DNA from: Deferribacter desulfuricans SSM1
GTDB lineage: Bacteria > Chrysiogenota > Deferribacteres > Deferribacterales > Deferribacteraceae
DNA: 64,000 nt
Reading direction: 5' to 3'
Assembly (NCBI RefSeq): GCF_000010985.1
Contig: NC_013939.1
Span: forward strand, 1,579,501 to 1,643,500
In this document: positions 18,455 through 27,215 of the stretch, one piece after another
How the letters are laid out: every line of letters begins with the position of its first letter
How positions within the stretch are numbered: position 1 is the stretch's first letter
Position numbers and translations under genes: made by a program
The notes under the pieces: model-generated
Databases searched by the model: none
What the model saw: only the letters and a program-made list of their open reading frames with translations
Told to the model about the DNA's origin: nothing

Positions 18455-20377
18455 TTATAAACCAACAATTCTTGCAAAATGTCTTCTTGCTGAATCTTGA
18501 AATTTATCTGTAACTCTAAAAGCTTCCTTTAATGCTTCCTGCTCATCTTTACTTAAAGAGTAAGGGTCTAAATAATGACTTGGCCCTTGCCCTTTTTCAA
18601 TAAGCTCTACTTCATTTTTCAACCTTAAATAAGTAAAAAACTCCAAAGCTGCTTTCAAGTTTTCAACGGTTACACTGTTAAAAACACCTTTTTCTAAAAG
18701 CTTCTCCATCCTTTCCATAGTGTTTGTATTATGAATACTGTGCTCAAGTGCATACATCCTTATACAGTCCACTATAAAAATACTTCCATTCTCTTTGACA
18801 GACAATTTACCTTTTTTATCAGGTTCATTAGAGGTAATAAATCTACCCAAAACACCTAAAGGAACTTTATGCTTATAATCTACTTCCATTAATTGATATA
18901 AAAATATTGCATTCTCTTTTACCTCTTTGAAAATAAAATCCCTTAATCTATTACATAAATCGCCATCACCTATCAAAGGGACAAAATCAAAAAATATCGT
19001 AGAATACCTAACCCATTGAGGTTCTGGCACTTCAATCCATTTACTTACTCTTTTCTCCCATTCACTATATCTTCCAACCCACAATGGATTTGTAACCATA
19101 ACATTACCGTGACATTTAGGATATCCTACATATTCCAAAGCATCTACTAATTTGTGAGAAAATATCGACATATATTTCTTAACTTCTTCATCCTTCTCAT
19201 CAGGATAATCTTCAAAAATCATCCCATTATCCTGATCTGGACCGAGCAGCATCTCTCTTCTTCCACCACTACCCATTATCAAAAAAGCAAACTTTACATC
19301 GGGAAAGTTGTATCCGTTTATTTCCATCTCCCTTTTTACAAGTTCAAAACATCTTTGAATAATTATATGATGAATATATGATAATATTTCCATGGTCTCT
19401 AACTGAGACCTATTTTCCATTAACAAAACTTTTGCCACAAAAATCAATTCTTTTTTAATCTGTTTCAACTCATCAAGAGTCTTAGCCTCTTTAGCCCTAC
19501 CAACCAGCAAAACAGTTTTTTGACTTCTAAATCGTAGTAAATCTCTGACCGTTACAATTCCAAGGATTTTGCCATTTTCTACCACAGGCAAGTGTCTTAT
19601 ACCATGAGAAATCATAAATGCTGCAGCCTCATACATATAAGAATCAGGAGATATAACAAATGGGTTAGGAGTCATAACATCTTTAGCTTTAGTATCTCTT
19701 AAACAAACACCAATTTCTCTAGCTAATACTTTAGTCACCAAATCTCTTTCAGTAATTATACCTAACAACTTACCAACACCATCACATACCAATACAGAAC
19801 CTATCCCTTTTAACGTCATTACTCTCGCAATTTCTGACACAGTAGCTTCAGGTTTGCACGTTTCCACAGGTGAAGACATTATTTCACTAACTTTCTTTTG
19901 AAATGGATACGCCTCAACCTGAGCAATAGGATCTAATACTTGGGTTTTTACAACTTCTTGGTATAGTTTTTTTATCCTTGAAAAAACAGACTTACTAAAA
20001 TATCTTGCAACTTCTGGAAATTTACCTGATATTTTTAATATAATTTCTTTTGGTATTAAAAGTGCTTCTACTTCATCAGCTGTTCTTGCACCTGCTGTAT
20101 AACCGCTATCACTAAAAATTGGCGTCCAGCCAAAGAAATCGCCTTCATACCTTCTATCTACTGTTATCTCAACACCTTCATCCGTTTCTGTAATGATTTC
20201 CACTTCACCTCTTGAAATAAAATAGAGATAACCAGTAGGTTCGTCATACTGAGAAAAAACAATTGTACCAGGCTGATATATTTTAACTTTAGAGTGTTTT
20301 TCTATTAGCTCGAAAACATCATCTGGAAGGTTATCAAAAGGTTTTACACTTCTTAATTTTTTTACAGCATCATACAT
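18455..20377 (-). CDS. cNMP-binding/CBS/DUF294 nucleotidyltransferase-like signalling protein
   Basis: 640-aa cytoplasmic regulator. Residues about 10-130 form a cyclic-nucleotide-binding domain (FSQYDEPTGYLYFISRGEVEI). Residues about 165-285 hold two CBS domains (IMSSPVETCKPEATVSEIA; VMTPNPFVISPDSYM). Residues about 320-450 form a DUF294 nucleotidyltransferase-like domain with MGSGGRREMLLGPDQDNG, and a DUF294 C-terminal domain follows. Proteins of this type are often encoded next to VC_2705-type symporters, as here, and are thought to regulate uptake; the ligand is unknown. It lies 12 bases after the small membrane protein gene. Confidence 0.92.
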   Translation of the reverse strand: MYDAVKKLRSVKPFDNLPDDVFELIEKHSKVKIYQPGTIVFSQYDEPTGYLYFISRGEVEIITETDEGVEITVDRRYEGDFFGWTPIFSDSGYTAGARTADEVEALLIPKEIILKISGKFPEVARYFSKSVFSRIKKLYQEVVKTQVLDPIAQVEAYPFQKKVSEIMSSPVETCKPEATVSEIARVMTLKGIGSVLVCDGVGKLLGIITERDLVTKVLAREIGVCLRDTKAKDVMTPNPFVISPDSYMYEAAAFMISHGIRHLPVVENGKILGIVTVRDLLRFRSQKTVLLVGRAKEAKTLDELKQIKKELIFVAKVLLMENRSQLETMEILSYIHHIIIQRCFELVKREMEINGYNFPDVKFAFLIMGSGGRREMLLGPDQDNGMIFEDYPDEKDEEVKKYMSIFSHKLVDALEYVGYPKCHGNVMVTNPLWVGRYSEWEKRVSKWIEVPEPQWVRYSTIFFDFVPLIGDGDLCNRLRDFIFKEVKENAIFLYQLMEVDYKHKVPLGVLGRFITSNEPDKKGKLSVKENGSIFIVDCIRMYALEHSIHNTNTMERMEKLLEKGVFNSVTVENLKAALEFFTYLRLKNEVELIEKGQGPSHYLDPYSLSKDEQEALKEAFRVTDKFQDSARRHFARIVGL

Positions 20378-20389
20378 AATAAAACTTAA

Positions 20390-20755
20390 TTAAGCTGCTC
20401 TTTTCTTTTTAGGCACAATGGGATGAGCTTGAGTTTTAATAATAAAATCTCCTATAATTTTAAACCAGATTGTTAAACCAGCAATTTCTGTCCAAACTTC
20501 ATAAGGATACGCAAAAACTACAACTCCTAATATTGCCCAAGCAGCTGCAAGTCCAGCTATAAGATTTAATCCACCAACATATGGGGCCCATTTTGCAGGA
20601 TTTTTTGGTGGTTCCCCTCTTTTTAATGCAACATCAGAATAATCTTTTTTTATAAAAATTCTATATGCTCTTCTTAGCCAAAAATAAGCCATTGGGTAAA
20701 GCCCCAAAAATAAAATCCATGTCATAACGGTAAAAACATCTATTTGCAGCTCCAT
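20390..20755 (-). CDS. Small membrane protein linked to the symporter locus
   Basis: 121 aa with three predicted helices: residues about 8-27, 64-85 and 90-108. The loop has KRGEPPKNPAKW, and the C-terminus is basic (VPKKKRAA). I do not recognise a family. It sits between the actP-like gene and the cNMP/CBS/DUF294 gene, suggesting a role with one of them. A terminator hairpin separates it from actP, so it is transcribed by read-through or from its own promoter. Confidence 0.72.
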   Translation of the reverse strand: MELQIDVFTVMTWILFLGLYPMAYFWLRRAYRIFIKKDYSDVALKRGEPPKNPAKWAPYVGGLNLIAGLAAAWAILGVVVFAYPYEVWTEIAGLTIWFKIIGDFIIKTQAHPIVPKKKRAA

Positions 20756-20814
20756 TAAACACCCCTTTTATTATTATAACATATATTTTGTGTTTGTTAA
20801 GAAAACAATTTTCT

Positions 20815-20845
20815 AAAGAAAAGCCCCCTCTAAAAGAGGGAGCTT
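20815..20845 (-). terminator. Rho-independent terminator after the actP-like gene
   Basis: On the minus strand AAGCTCCCTCT pairs with AGAGGGGGCTT around a TTT loop (one mismatch) and is followed by TTCTTT. Confidence 0.75.
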
Positions 20846-20856
20846 ATCAGATATTA

Positions 20857-22656
20857 TTAATGTCCAGCAGCTGCCTCACCAGCACCTTTTGGATAACGTA
20901 CATTTTCAACCATTTCAGCGATATCTTCAGGAACAGGAGCTGTCATATTCTTAACGATGAAAGCAACTATAAAGTTAAGTAACGCACCGATTGCTCCGAT
21001 AGCGTTTGGCTCAATACCTAAGAACCAATAACCATTGACAGGTTTTGGGAAATAAGCTGTACCTTTTATAAAGAAAAGTCCTTTATAACCAAACACGTAG
21101 AACATTGTAAATATAATACCAGCAAGCATACCAGCGATAGCACCCTGTCTATTCATAGTTTTACTGAATATACCCATCATAATAGCTGGGAATAATGAAC
21201 TTGCAGCAAGACCAAATGCTATAGCAACTGTACCAGCAGCGAAGTCAGGTGGGTTCAAACCAAGATAACCAGCAACGATAATTGAACATGCCATAGCTAT
21301 CCTACCAGCCATCAATTCACCTTTTTCACTCAAGTCTGGCATAAGGAAATTTTTCAACAAGTCGTGAGAAATAGCTGATGAAATTGCAAGCAATAAACCA
21401 GCAGCGGTTGATAATGCAGCAGCAAGACCCCCTGCAGCAACCAAACCGATTACCCAGTTAGGAAGCTTTGCAATTTCAGGGTTAGCAAGAACCATAATAT
21501 CTCGGTTAACTACTAATTCATTACCTTTCCAACCAGCAGCTTCAGCTTTTGCCTGGAATGCTTTATTCTTATCATTATAGTACTGAATACGGCCATCGCC
21601 ATTTTTATCTGTAAACTTAAGAAGTCCAGTTACTTCCCAACGCTTAAACCAGCCAGGTCTATCTTCATATTTAATGTTATTCTCAGGTGCAAAAACATCT
21701 CCACCAGTTAATAATGCTTTGTTTAGAGTAGTATGAAGATTAAGTCTTGCCATAGCACCAACAGCAGGAGCTGTTGTATAAAGAATAGCAATGAAAAGAA
21801 GTGCCCAACCAGCTGATGCACGAGCATCCCTAACTTTTGGCACTGTAAAGAAACGCATAATAACGTGTGGCAAACCAGCAGTACCAATCATCAGAGATAG
21901 TGTATAAACAAACATATTTAGCTTACTGATTCTCACACTTGTTGAATATTTAGCAAAACCAAGCTCTGTAACAACTTGATCCAATTTATCCAACAAGTAC
22001 ATATCACTACCGGTAAAATGTGAACCAAGACCAAGCTGTGGTATTGGATTACCAGTTAAATGCATTGATATGAAAATAGCAGGGATAACATAAGCAATAA
22101 TTAATACACAGTACTGAGCAACCTGAGTATAAGTAATACCTTTCATACCGCCAAAAACCGCATATGTAAAAACTATTGCCATACCAACGATTACACCAGT
22201 AGTTTTGTCAACTTGCAAAAATCTTGAAAATGCAACACCAACACCAGTCATCTGACCAATAATATATGTAATAGAAGCGATCAAAAGACATAAAACAGCA
22301 ACAACTGCTGCACCATTTGAATAGTAACGTGTTTTGAAAAAGTCAGGTACTGTATATTTTCCAAACTTTCTCAAATATGGTGCAAGCAATGTAGCAAGTA
22401 AAACGTAACCACCAGTCCACCCCATAAGGAAGAGTGAACCACCATAACCCATAAATGCAATAAGACCAGCCATAGATATGAAAGATGCTGCAGACATCCA
22501 GTCAGCTGCAGTAGCCATACCATTTAAAACTGGATGTACACCACCGCCAGCTACATAAAACTCTTTAGTACTACCAGCTCTTGACCAAATAGCGATACCT
22601 ATATAAAGTGCAAATGTAAGACCAACAATTATATAAATAGTAGTTTGTAAACCCAT
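20857..22656 (-). CDS. Sodium:solute symporter (ActP-like, VC_2705 subfamily)
   Basis: About 599-aa, 13-14-helix transporter of the SSS family, probably importing acetate or another short carboxylate with sodium. The typical N-terminus (EFYVAGGGVHPVLNGMATAADWMSAASF) is present. The chosen ATG at 22656 has GGGAGG six bases upstream; an ATG two codons earlier abuts the site. A periplasmic loop contains the EF-hand-like calcium-binding sequence DKNGDGRIQYYND at about residues 350-362. It follows the DUF4212 small-subunit gene by 11 bases and ends at a terminator. The substrate is inferred from family only. Confidence 0.9.
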   Translation of the reverse strand: MGLQTTIYIIVGLTFALYIGIAIWSRAGSTKEFYVAGGGVHPVLNGMATAADWMSAASFISMAGLIAFMGYGGSLFLMGWTGGYVLLATLLAPYLRKFGKYTVPDFFKTRYYSNGAAVVAVLCLLIASITYIIGQMTGVGVAFSRFLQVDKTTGVIVGMAIVFTYAVFGGMKGITYTQVAQYCVLIIAYVIPAIFISMHLTGNPIPQLGLGSHFTGSDMYLLDKLDQVVTELGFAKYSTSVRISKLNMFVYTLSLMIGTAGLPHVIMRFFTVPKVRDARASAGWALLFIAILYTTAPAVGAMARLNLHTTLNKALLTGGDVFAPENNIKYEDRPGWFKRWEVTGLLKFTDKNGDGRIQYYNDKNKAFQAKAEAAGWKGNELVVNRDIMVLANPEIAKLPNWVIGLVAAGGLAAALSTAAGLLLAISSAISHDLLKNFLMPDLSEKGELMAGRIAMACSIIVAGYLGLNPPDFAAGTVAIAFGLAASSLFPAIMMGIFSKTMNRQGAIAGMLAGIIFTMFYVFGYKGLFFIKGTAYFPKPVNGYWFLGIEPNAIGAIGALLNFIVAFIVKNMTAPVPEDIAEMVENVRYPKGAGEAAAGH

Positions 22657-22667
22657 AACCATCCTCC

Positions 22668-22928
22668 CTAATCTTCATGCACGTCGAATTCACGATCGAC
22701 TTTATTCATTATGCTGGTATAAACGAAAATGAGAATCACAAATATAACTTCAGAACCCTGATTAGCAAACCAGAAACCGAGACCATAACCACCAATTTTA
22801 ATTGCATTTAAAGCATCATAAAAAAGAATACCAAAAAGATAAGACACAACAAACCAAATTATCAGAATATTTCTGATAACTGATAAATTCTTCTTCCAAT
22901 AGGCTTCCAACTTCTCCTTATCCATCAT
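22668..22928 (-). CDS. DUF4212 small subunit of the sodium/substrate symporter
   Basis: 86-aa partner of the ActP-like symporter with two transmembrane helices (LIIWFVVSYLFGILF and a second near residues 55-75) and the DUF4212 signature LEAYWKKNLSVIRNIL. The ATG at 22928 is chosen because GAGAGGTG lies six to eight bases upstream; the longer reading from a TTG at 22943 would start inside that site. It is the first gene of the symporter operon. The intergenic region upstream holds a promoter and a 33-bp palindrome. Confidence 0.88.
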   Translation of the reverse strand: MMDKEKLEAYWKKNLSVIRNILIIWFVVSYLFGILFYDALNAIKIGGYGLGFWFANQGSEVIFVILIFVYTSIMNKVDREFDVHED

Positions 22929-23100
22929 AAAAACACCTCTCAAAAAAATTTTTAAAAAGACAAAAACTAAAAACAGTAAAACTCGTGCTTCCTACTTTTC
23001 TGCTACCACCTCCTTTCATTGTTCTTATAAATATATTCATCAACTCACCCCCACACTGTTATATTTAATACATTGTTTTATCTTTGTCAATATTTAATCA
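22929..23100 (-). promoter_or_regulatory. Leader and promoter of the DUF4212-actP operon
   Basis: On the minus strand TTGACA (23085-23090) and a weak TAAATA (23062-23067) are spaced by 17 bases. Inside the leader a 40-codon reading frame (ATG at 23040, stop at 22918) is preceded by GGGGGTGAG and overlaps the DUF4212 start. It also contains an unused-looking AAGGAGGTGG near 23010. The small frame may be a leader peptide, but nothing about its sequence confirms it. Confidence 0.4.
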
Positions 23101-23127
23101 CTACAAACAAAACCAATATTTTACCCT

Positions 23128-23160
23128 ATTGCATACTGTATATTGTATACAGTATGCAAT
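23128..23160. promoter_or_regulatory. 33-bp palindromic operator, probable FadR/GntR-family site
   Basis: Two perfect 15-base arms, ATTGCATACTGTATA and TATACAGTATGCAAT, are separated by TTG. The right 18 bases (23143-23160) recur exactly at 59305-59322, beside two FadR-type regulator genes. It lies upstream of the DUF4212-actP promoter and about 200 bases before the hsp20 promoter. Confidence 0.7.
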
Positions 23161-23363
23161 ATGCTACAATATATTGTCATTACATATATTTTTATACACA
23201 AATATTATCACATTGTTCTAATTTGTGTTTGTTGATATTTTTTTATTTATAACTAGATTTTATTTTTTAAATTATAACCATTATAATCTACGACAATTAA
23301 AAACAATGCTTTAAAACAGCAATGCTATTCACAATAAAAGTGAGTCCACCCAACAAAAAATAC

Positions 23364-23391
23364 TTGACATAAATTGACTCAGATTTATTTT
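23364..23391 (+). promoter_or_regulatory. hsp20 promoter
   Basis: TTGACA at 23364-23369 and TATTTT at 23386-23391 are spaced by 16 bases. The predicted start of transcription, near 23398, lies downstream of the longest possible start codon and supports the ATG at 23430. Confidence 0.55.
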
Positions 23392-23429
23392 AATTTATGG
23401 AAATAAAAAATAGTAAAAGGAGGTGGGTT

Positions 23430-23894
23430 ATGTTGGAAAGATTCAGAGGCAACAAACCTGCTGTAGCAAATCCTTTTAGAGAACTATTAACTTTTCAAGA
23501 AGAAATTAACAAATTGTTTGATGACTTCTTTAGAGCACCTAAAGCGTTAGATGATACAGTTGCATTTGCACCAGATATAGACATTGCAGAAACTAAAGAT
23601 GCATTTATTGTGAAAGCAGATCTTCCAGGAATGACTGAAAAAGATATTGAAGTAAGCTTAACCAACAACATTTTAACAATTAAAGGTGAAAGAAAAGAGG
23701 AAAAAGAAGAAAAAGACAAAAACTATTTCAGAAAGGAAAGAGTATTTGGAACATTTTTAAGAGAAATCCAAATTCCAAAAAGGGTTCAAACAGATAAAGT
23801 AAAAGCTAAATTTAAAAATGGTGTTTTAGAAATAGAACTTCCAAAAGCTGAAGAAGAAAAAGAGAAAACTGTAAAAATCGAAGTAGAAAAATAA
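23430..23894 (+). CDS. Small heat-shock protein, Hsp20/alpha-crystallin family
   Basis: ATP-independent chaperone that holds unfolding proteins. The alpha-crystallin domain spans about residues 45-140, with VKADLPGMTEKDIEVSL, NILTIKGERK and the closing GVLEIELPK motif (the family's GVLxLxLPK). The ATG at 23430 has a perfect AGGAGG six bases upstream; an ATG at 23397 lies at the predicted transcription start and is rejected. The resulting 154 aa is typical. It is a single-gene transcript ended by a strong hairpin. Confidence 0.94.
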   Translation: MLERFRGNKPAVANPFRELLTFQEEINKLFDDFFRAPKALDDTVAFAPDIDIAETKDAFIVKADLPGMTEKDIEVSLTNNILTIKGERKEEKEEKDKNYFRKERVFGTFLREIQIPKRVQTDKVKAKFKNGVLEIELPKAEEEKEKTVKIEVEK

Positions 23895-23906
23895 GTAGAC
23901 AATAAA

Positions 23907-23946
23907 AGGTGGGTAAAGTATCCCTTTACCCACCTCCTTTCTTTTT
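23907..23946 (+). terminator. Rho-independent terminator after hsp20
   Basis: Perfect 12-bp stem AGGTGGGTAAAG / CTTTACCCACCT (23907-23918 and 23924-23935) with a 5-base loop, followed by CCTTTCTTTTT. Confidence 0.9.
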
Positions 23947-24023
23947 AAATAATACTCAATTTTAAAAATCCCCACCAAAATAATCCTCTTTAAATTCATC
24001 TCAAAATATATTAAGATTTAAAT

Positions 24024-25616
24024 ATGACTAAAATAGATAAATATTACGATCTTATAATAATTGGTGGTGGTGCAACAGGAGCTGGTGTAGTATTAGATGC
24101 TGCATCCAGAGGTATTAAAACACTTTTGATAGAAAAAAACGATTTTGCTTCTGGTACAAGTAGCAGAAGTACAAAATTGTTACACGGTGGAGTTAGATAC
24201 TTAGAAGCAGCAATTAAACATTTTGATAAAGAGCAATACCACCTGGTAAAAGATGGTTTAAAAGAGAGATATCTCTTGATAAAAAACGCTCCACACCTAT
24301 GTCACAAAATTTCTTTGTTAACCCCATTGTACAAATGGTATGAAATCCCATATGTTTTTGCAGGCTTAACAATCTATGATCTCCTTTCTAAAGATAAAAG
24401 TTTAGGCAGGAGTAGATTAATCGGCAAAAAAAATGCAATAAAAGATTTCCCTGCACTAAAAAAAGAGGGGCTCAAAGGCTGCGTTTTATACTATGATGGG
24501 CAATTCAACGATATGCGAATGAATATTTCTATTTTAAAAACTGCTGAAAAATTTGGTGCTCATATTAAAAACTATACCGAATTAAAATATTTCGTTAAAA
24601 AAAATGGTAAAATAACTGGCGTCATAGTTCATGATAAAATAAAAAATGAAGAAATAGAAATTGATTGCAAAGCTGTTATAAATGCAACCGGTCCTTTTAC
24701 CGATTTAATAAGAAAGATTGATAACCCAGACTGTGAAGAAATTATGGAAGTGTCCTCAGGGATTCATATCGTTATAGATAAATCGTTTGCATCTGAAAAA
24801 ACAGGTTTGTTGATACCAAAAACTGATGATGGAAGAGTTTTATTTGTCTTACCTTGGGAAGATGCTTGTCTTATCGGCACAACTGATGAAGAAGCGGAAG
24901 TTTCAGAATATCCAAAACCTAAAGAAACTGAAATCGATTATCTTTTAAAGCATATTAACAGATATTTTGACTTAAAGGTTACAAAAAACGATATAAAATC
25001 GGTATGGTCAGGGTTGAGACCACTTGTAAAGCATAAATCAACAAACTCCACAGCTTCAATAGTAAGAGACCATTATATCGAAGTTTCAAACTCTGGCTTA
25101 ATAACTATCACTGGTGGTAAATGGACTACATTTAGAAAAATGGCTCAAGACACAGTGAATAAAATGATTTCTGTTAATCAATTTGATAATGTAAAAGACT
25201 GTATTACAGAATCCATAATTTATCATGGTAGCGAAGGGTTTAACGACAACTTTATTAAAGAATTTTATCAGTTTTGTAAATTAGATAATGATATAAAAAA
25301 CCATCTTTTAAAAAATTATGGTATACATGCAAAAGATGTCTATGAATATGCTATTCAAAATAACCTGACTGATAGACTGTTAGAAAATAAGCCAATAATA
25401 TTAGCTGAAATTTACTATGCAATTAACCACGAATTTGCCAAATTCCCTCTTGATTTTATAGCAAGAAGAATATCTCTCGCAGAAACAGATGTAAAGTCAG
25501 CTAAAAATGCTTTAGATAAAACTTGTGATATATTTGCAGAGCTTTTTGGCTGGAGTATTGAAGAAAAAACAAGTATAAGAAATAGTTCTTTGGAAATTTT
25601 AAATAATGCATTCTGA
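24024..25616 (+). CDS. glpD: Aerobic-type glycerol-3-phosphate dehydrogenase
   Basis: Membrane-associated FAD enzyme that oxidises glycerol 3-phosphate to dihydroxyacetone phosphate and passes electrons to quinone. The FAD loop IIGGGATGAGVVLDAASRG is at residues about 11-29, followed by SGTSSRSTKLLHGGVRYLE and the later GLRPLV and TGGKWTTFRKMA segments. The length of 530 aa is typical. It overlaps the downstream phosphodiesterase reading frame slightly, suggesting a two-gene unit that uses glycerophosphodiesters. No clear Shine-Dalgarno is seen. Confidence 0.94.
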   Translation: MTKIDKYYDLIIIGGGATGAGVVLDAASRGIKTLLIEKNDFASGTSSRSTKLLHGGVRYLEAAIKHFDKEQYHLVKDGLKERYLLIKNAPHLCHKISLLTPLYKWYEIPYVFAGLTIYDLLSKDKSLGRSRLIGKKNAIKDFPALKKEGLKGCVLYYDGQFNDMRMNISILKTAEKFGAHIKNYTELKYFVKKNGKITGVIVHDKIKNEEIEIDCKAVINATGPFTDLIRKIDNPDCEEIMEVSSGIHIVIDKSFASEKTGLLIPKTDDGRVLFVLPWEDACLIGTTDEEAEVSEYPKPKETEIDYLLKHINRYFDLKVTKNDIKSVWSGLRPLVKHKSTNSTASIVRDHYIEVSNSGLITITGGKWTTFRKMAQDTVNKMISVNQFDNVKDCITESIIYHGSEGFNDNFIKEFYQFCKLDNDIKNHLLKNYGIHAKDVYEYAIQNNLTDRLLENKPIILAEIYYAINHEFAKFPLDFIARRISLAETDVKSAKNALDKTCDIFAELFGWSIEEKTSIRNSSLEILNNAF

Positions 25617-25623
25617 GGTTCCT

Positions 25624-26361
25624 ATGAAAATTATAGCTCATAGAGGTGCTTCATTTTACGCTCCTGAAAATACAAAAGCAGCTTTTAATCTTGCAGTACA
25701 GTTTGGTGTTGATGGTCTTGAAATGGACGTTCATCTCACCAAAGACAATCAAATTGTGGTTATACATGATGAATCCACAGGACGAACTGGCGTCAAAAAC
25801 TTTAGAATAAAAAGAAGCAAATATTCCACCTTGAAAAAAATTGATGTGGGAAGCTGGTTTGATCAAAAATATAAAGGTGAAAAAATCCCTCTTTTAGAAA
25901 ATATCATCGATTCTGTCCCAGACTATCTCGATTTATATATCGAAATAAAGTGTGGAACAGAAATACTAAACGCTATCTCTTTGTTGATAGATAAATATAA
26001 CAATAGAGTCGATAGATTTATATTTTTTAGTTTCAATTATGAAGTCGTTGAAAACCTTAAAAAACTCTTTCCAAATATCAAAGTACTTTGGATAGTTGAA
26101 TACGGATACAATGTACCAAACCACCCCAAAATGTACAAAGATGTTTACAAAAAAATAGAATCTGCAAATTTAGACGGGATTTCCACTTTAGCTGACTTAA
26201 CGCATTGTATTAGGATGGCCAAAGAAATAAAAAAGCACAACTGGATGTGGAACGTATGGACAGTGGATAACCCTCATCTTGCTAAGCAGTTTATGAACTT
26301 AGGTGTCACTTCCTTATCCACCAATAGACCAGACTGGATAATCAATCACCTCAACGCCTAA
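25624..26361 (+). CDS. ugpQ: Glycerophosphodiester phosphodiesterase
   Basis: Hydrolyses glycerophosphodiesters to glycerol 3-phosphate and an alcohol, feeding the preceding glpD. The catalytic signatures IAHRGASFYAPENT (residues 4-17), LEMDVHLTKDNQIVVIHDES and YIEIK near residue 105 are intact; the TIM-barrel ends with WNVWTVDN. The ATG at 25624 is preferred because GAGG lies five to six bases upstream and the family starts with MKIIAHRG; an ATG at 25606 overlaps glpD. There is no signal peptide, so it is cytoplasmic. Its end overlaps the convergent potC by four bases. Confidence 0.93.
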   Translation: MKIIAHRGASFYAPENTKAAFNLAVQFGVDGLEMDVHLTKDNQIVVIHDESTGRTGVKNFRIKRSKYSTLKKIDVGSWFDQKYKGEKIPLLENIIDSVPDYLDLYIEIKCGTEILNAISLLIDKYNNRVDRFIFFSFNYEVVENLKKLFPNIKVLWIVEYGYNVPNHPKMYKDVYKKIESANLDGISTLADLTHCIRMAKEIKKHNWMWNVWTVDNPHLAKQFMNLGVTSLSTNRPDWIINHLNA

Positions 26362-27215
26362 TCATCTTTCTTTTTGCTAAAATAAAGGTTGATCAGGGCC
26401 AACGTAGAAGTAAATACAATCATCAAAAATGAAATGGCATTTATTACAGGTGTACTACCATCTCTTACCTGTAAATAAAGATTTATAGGAAGTGTTGGCT
26501 CAGAACCTACAAGAAATAAGGTTGTATTAAAGTTTTCAAAACTCATTAAAAATGCAACAGAACCAGCTCCAATTAACGCAGGCTTTAAATATCTCAAAGT
26601 TATATGCCATATCACCTCAAACCTATTAGCCCCAAGATTTAATGCAGCCTCTTCTAATGTTCTATCAAACTTTTTCAATCTTGCTGATACAACCAAAACT
26701 ACAAATGTTGTAATAAATGAAAACTGTCCCAGCACAACAAGCCAAAATCCTGGTGCAAAAATGGGAGCCTCAATCCCCAATTTTTCTTCCAAAAACAGTC
26801 CCACACTATTACTTGCAAGAAGTATTGAAATACCAAGGATAACTCCAGGGATTACAAGTGGCGCAAGTGTTAAAAAATATAGTGCTTGTTTAAATTTAAA
26901 CTCTTCCTGCTCAAATAAAAATGCCCCCATAGTCCCCACAATTAAAGATAGTATTGAAACAATAAAAGCAGTCTTTATACTAACCCAAATACTTCTTAAA
27001 TTATTTACATCATGGAAAAGCCCTACTCTGTGACCATCATTTGCAAAAAACCAATCAAGTGTAAACCCTTTCCATGGCAGACTTGGAAAATCTGAATTAT
27101 TAAAGGCAAGTATACAAGTTATTACAAGTGGTGCAAAAAGAAAAATATAAAATAATGCAATATATATTTTAAAAGAGATTGTATATTTTTTACTCTTTGG
27201 AAGACTCCTTATCAT
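26358..27215 (-). CDS. potC: Spermidine/putrescine ABC transporter permease
   Basis: 285-aa inner-membrane permease with six predicted helices. The binding-protein-dependent transport signature EAALNLGANRFEVIWHITLRYLKPAL near residue 200 contacts the ATPase. It overlaps potB by four bases and is the last gene of potDABC. Its stop overlaps that of the convergent glycerophosphodiesterase gene by four bases, with no terminator visible between them. Confidence 0.92.
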   Translation of the reverse strand: MIRSLPKSKKYTISFKIYIALFYIFLFAPLVITCILAFNNSDFPSLPWKGFTLDWFFANDGHRVGLFHDVNNLRSIWVSIKTAFIVSILSLIVGTMGAFLFEQEEFKFKQALYFLTLAPLVIPGVILGISILLASNSVGLFLEEKLGIEAPIFAPGFWLVVLGQFSFITTFVVLVVSARLKKFDRTLEEAALNLGANRFEVIWHITLRYLKPALIGAGSVAFLMSFENFNTTLFLVGSEPTLPINLYLQVRDGSTPVINAISFLMIVFTSTLALINLYFSKKKDD

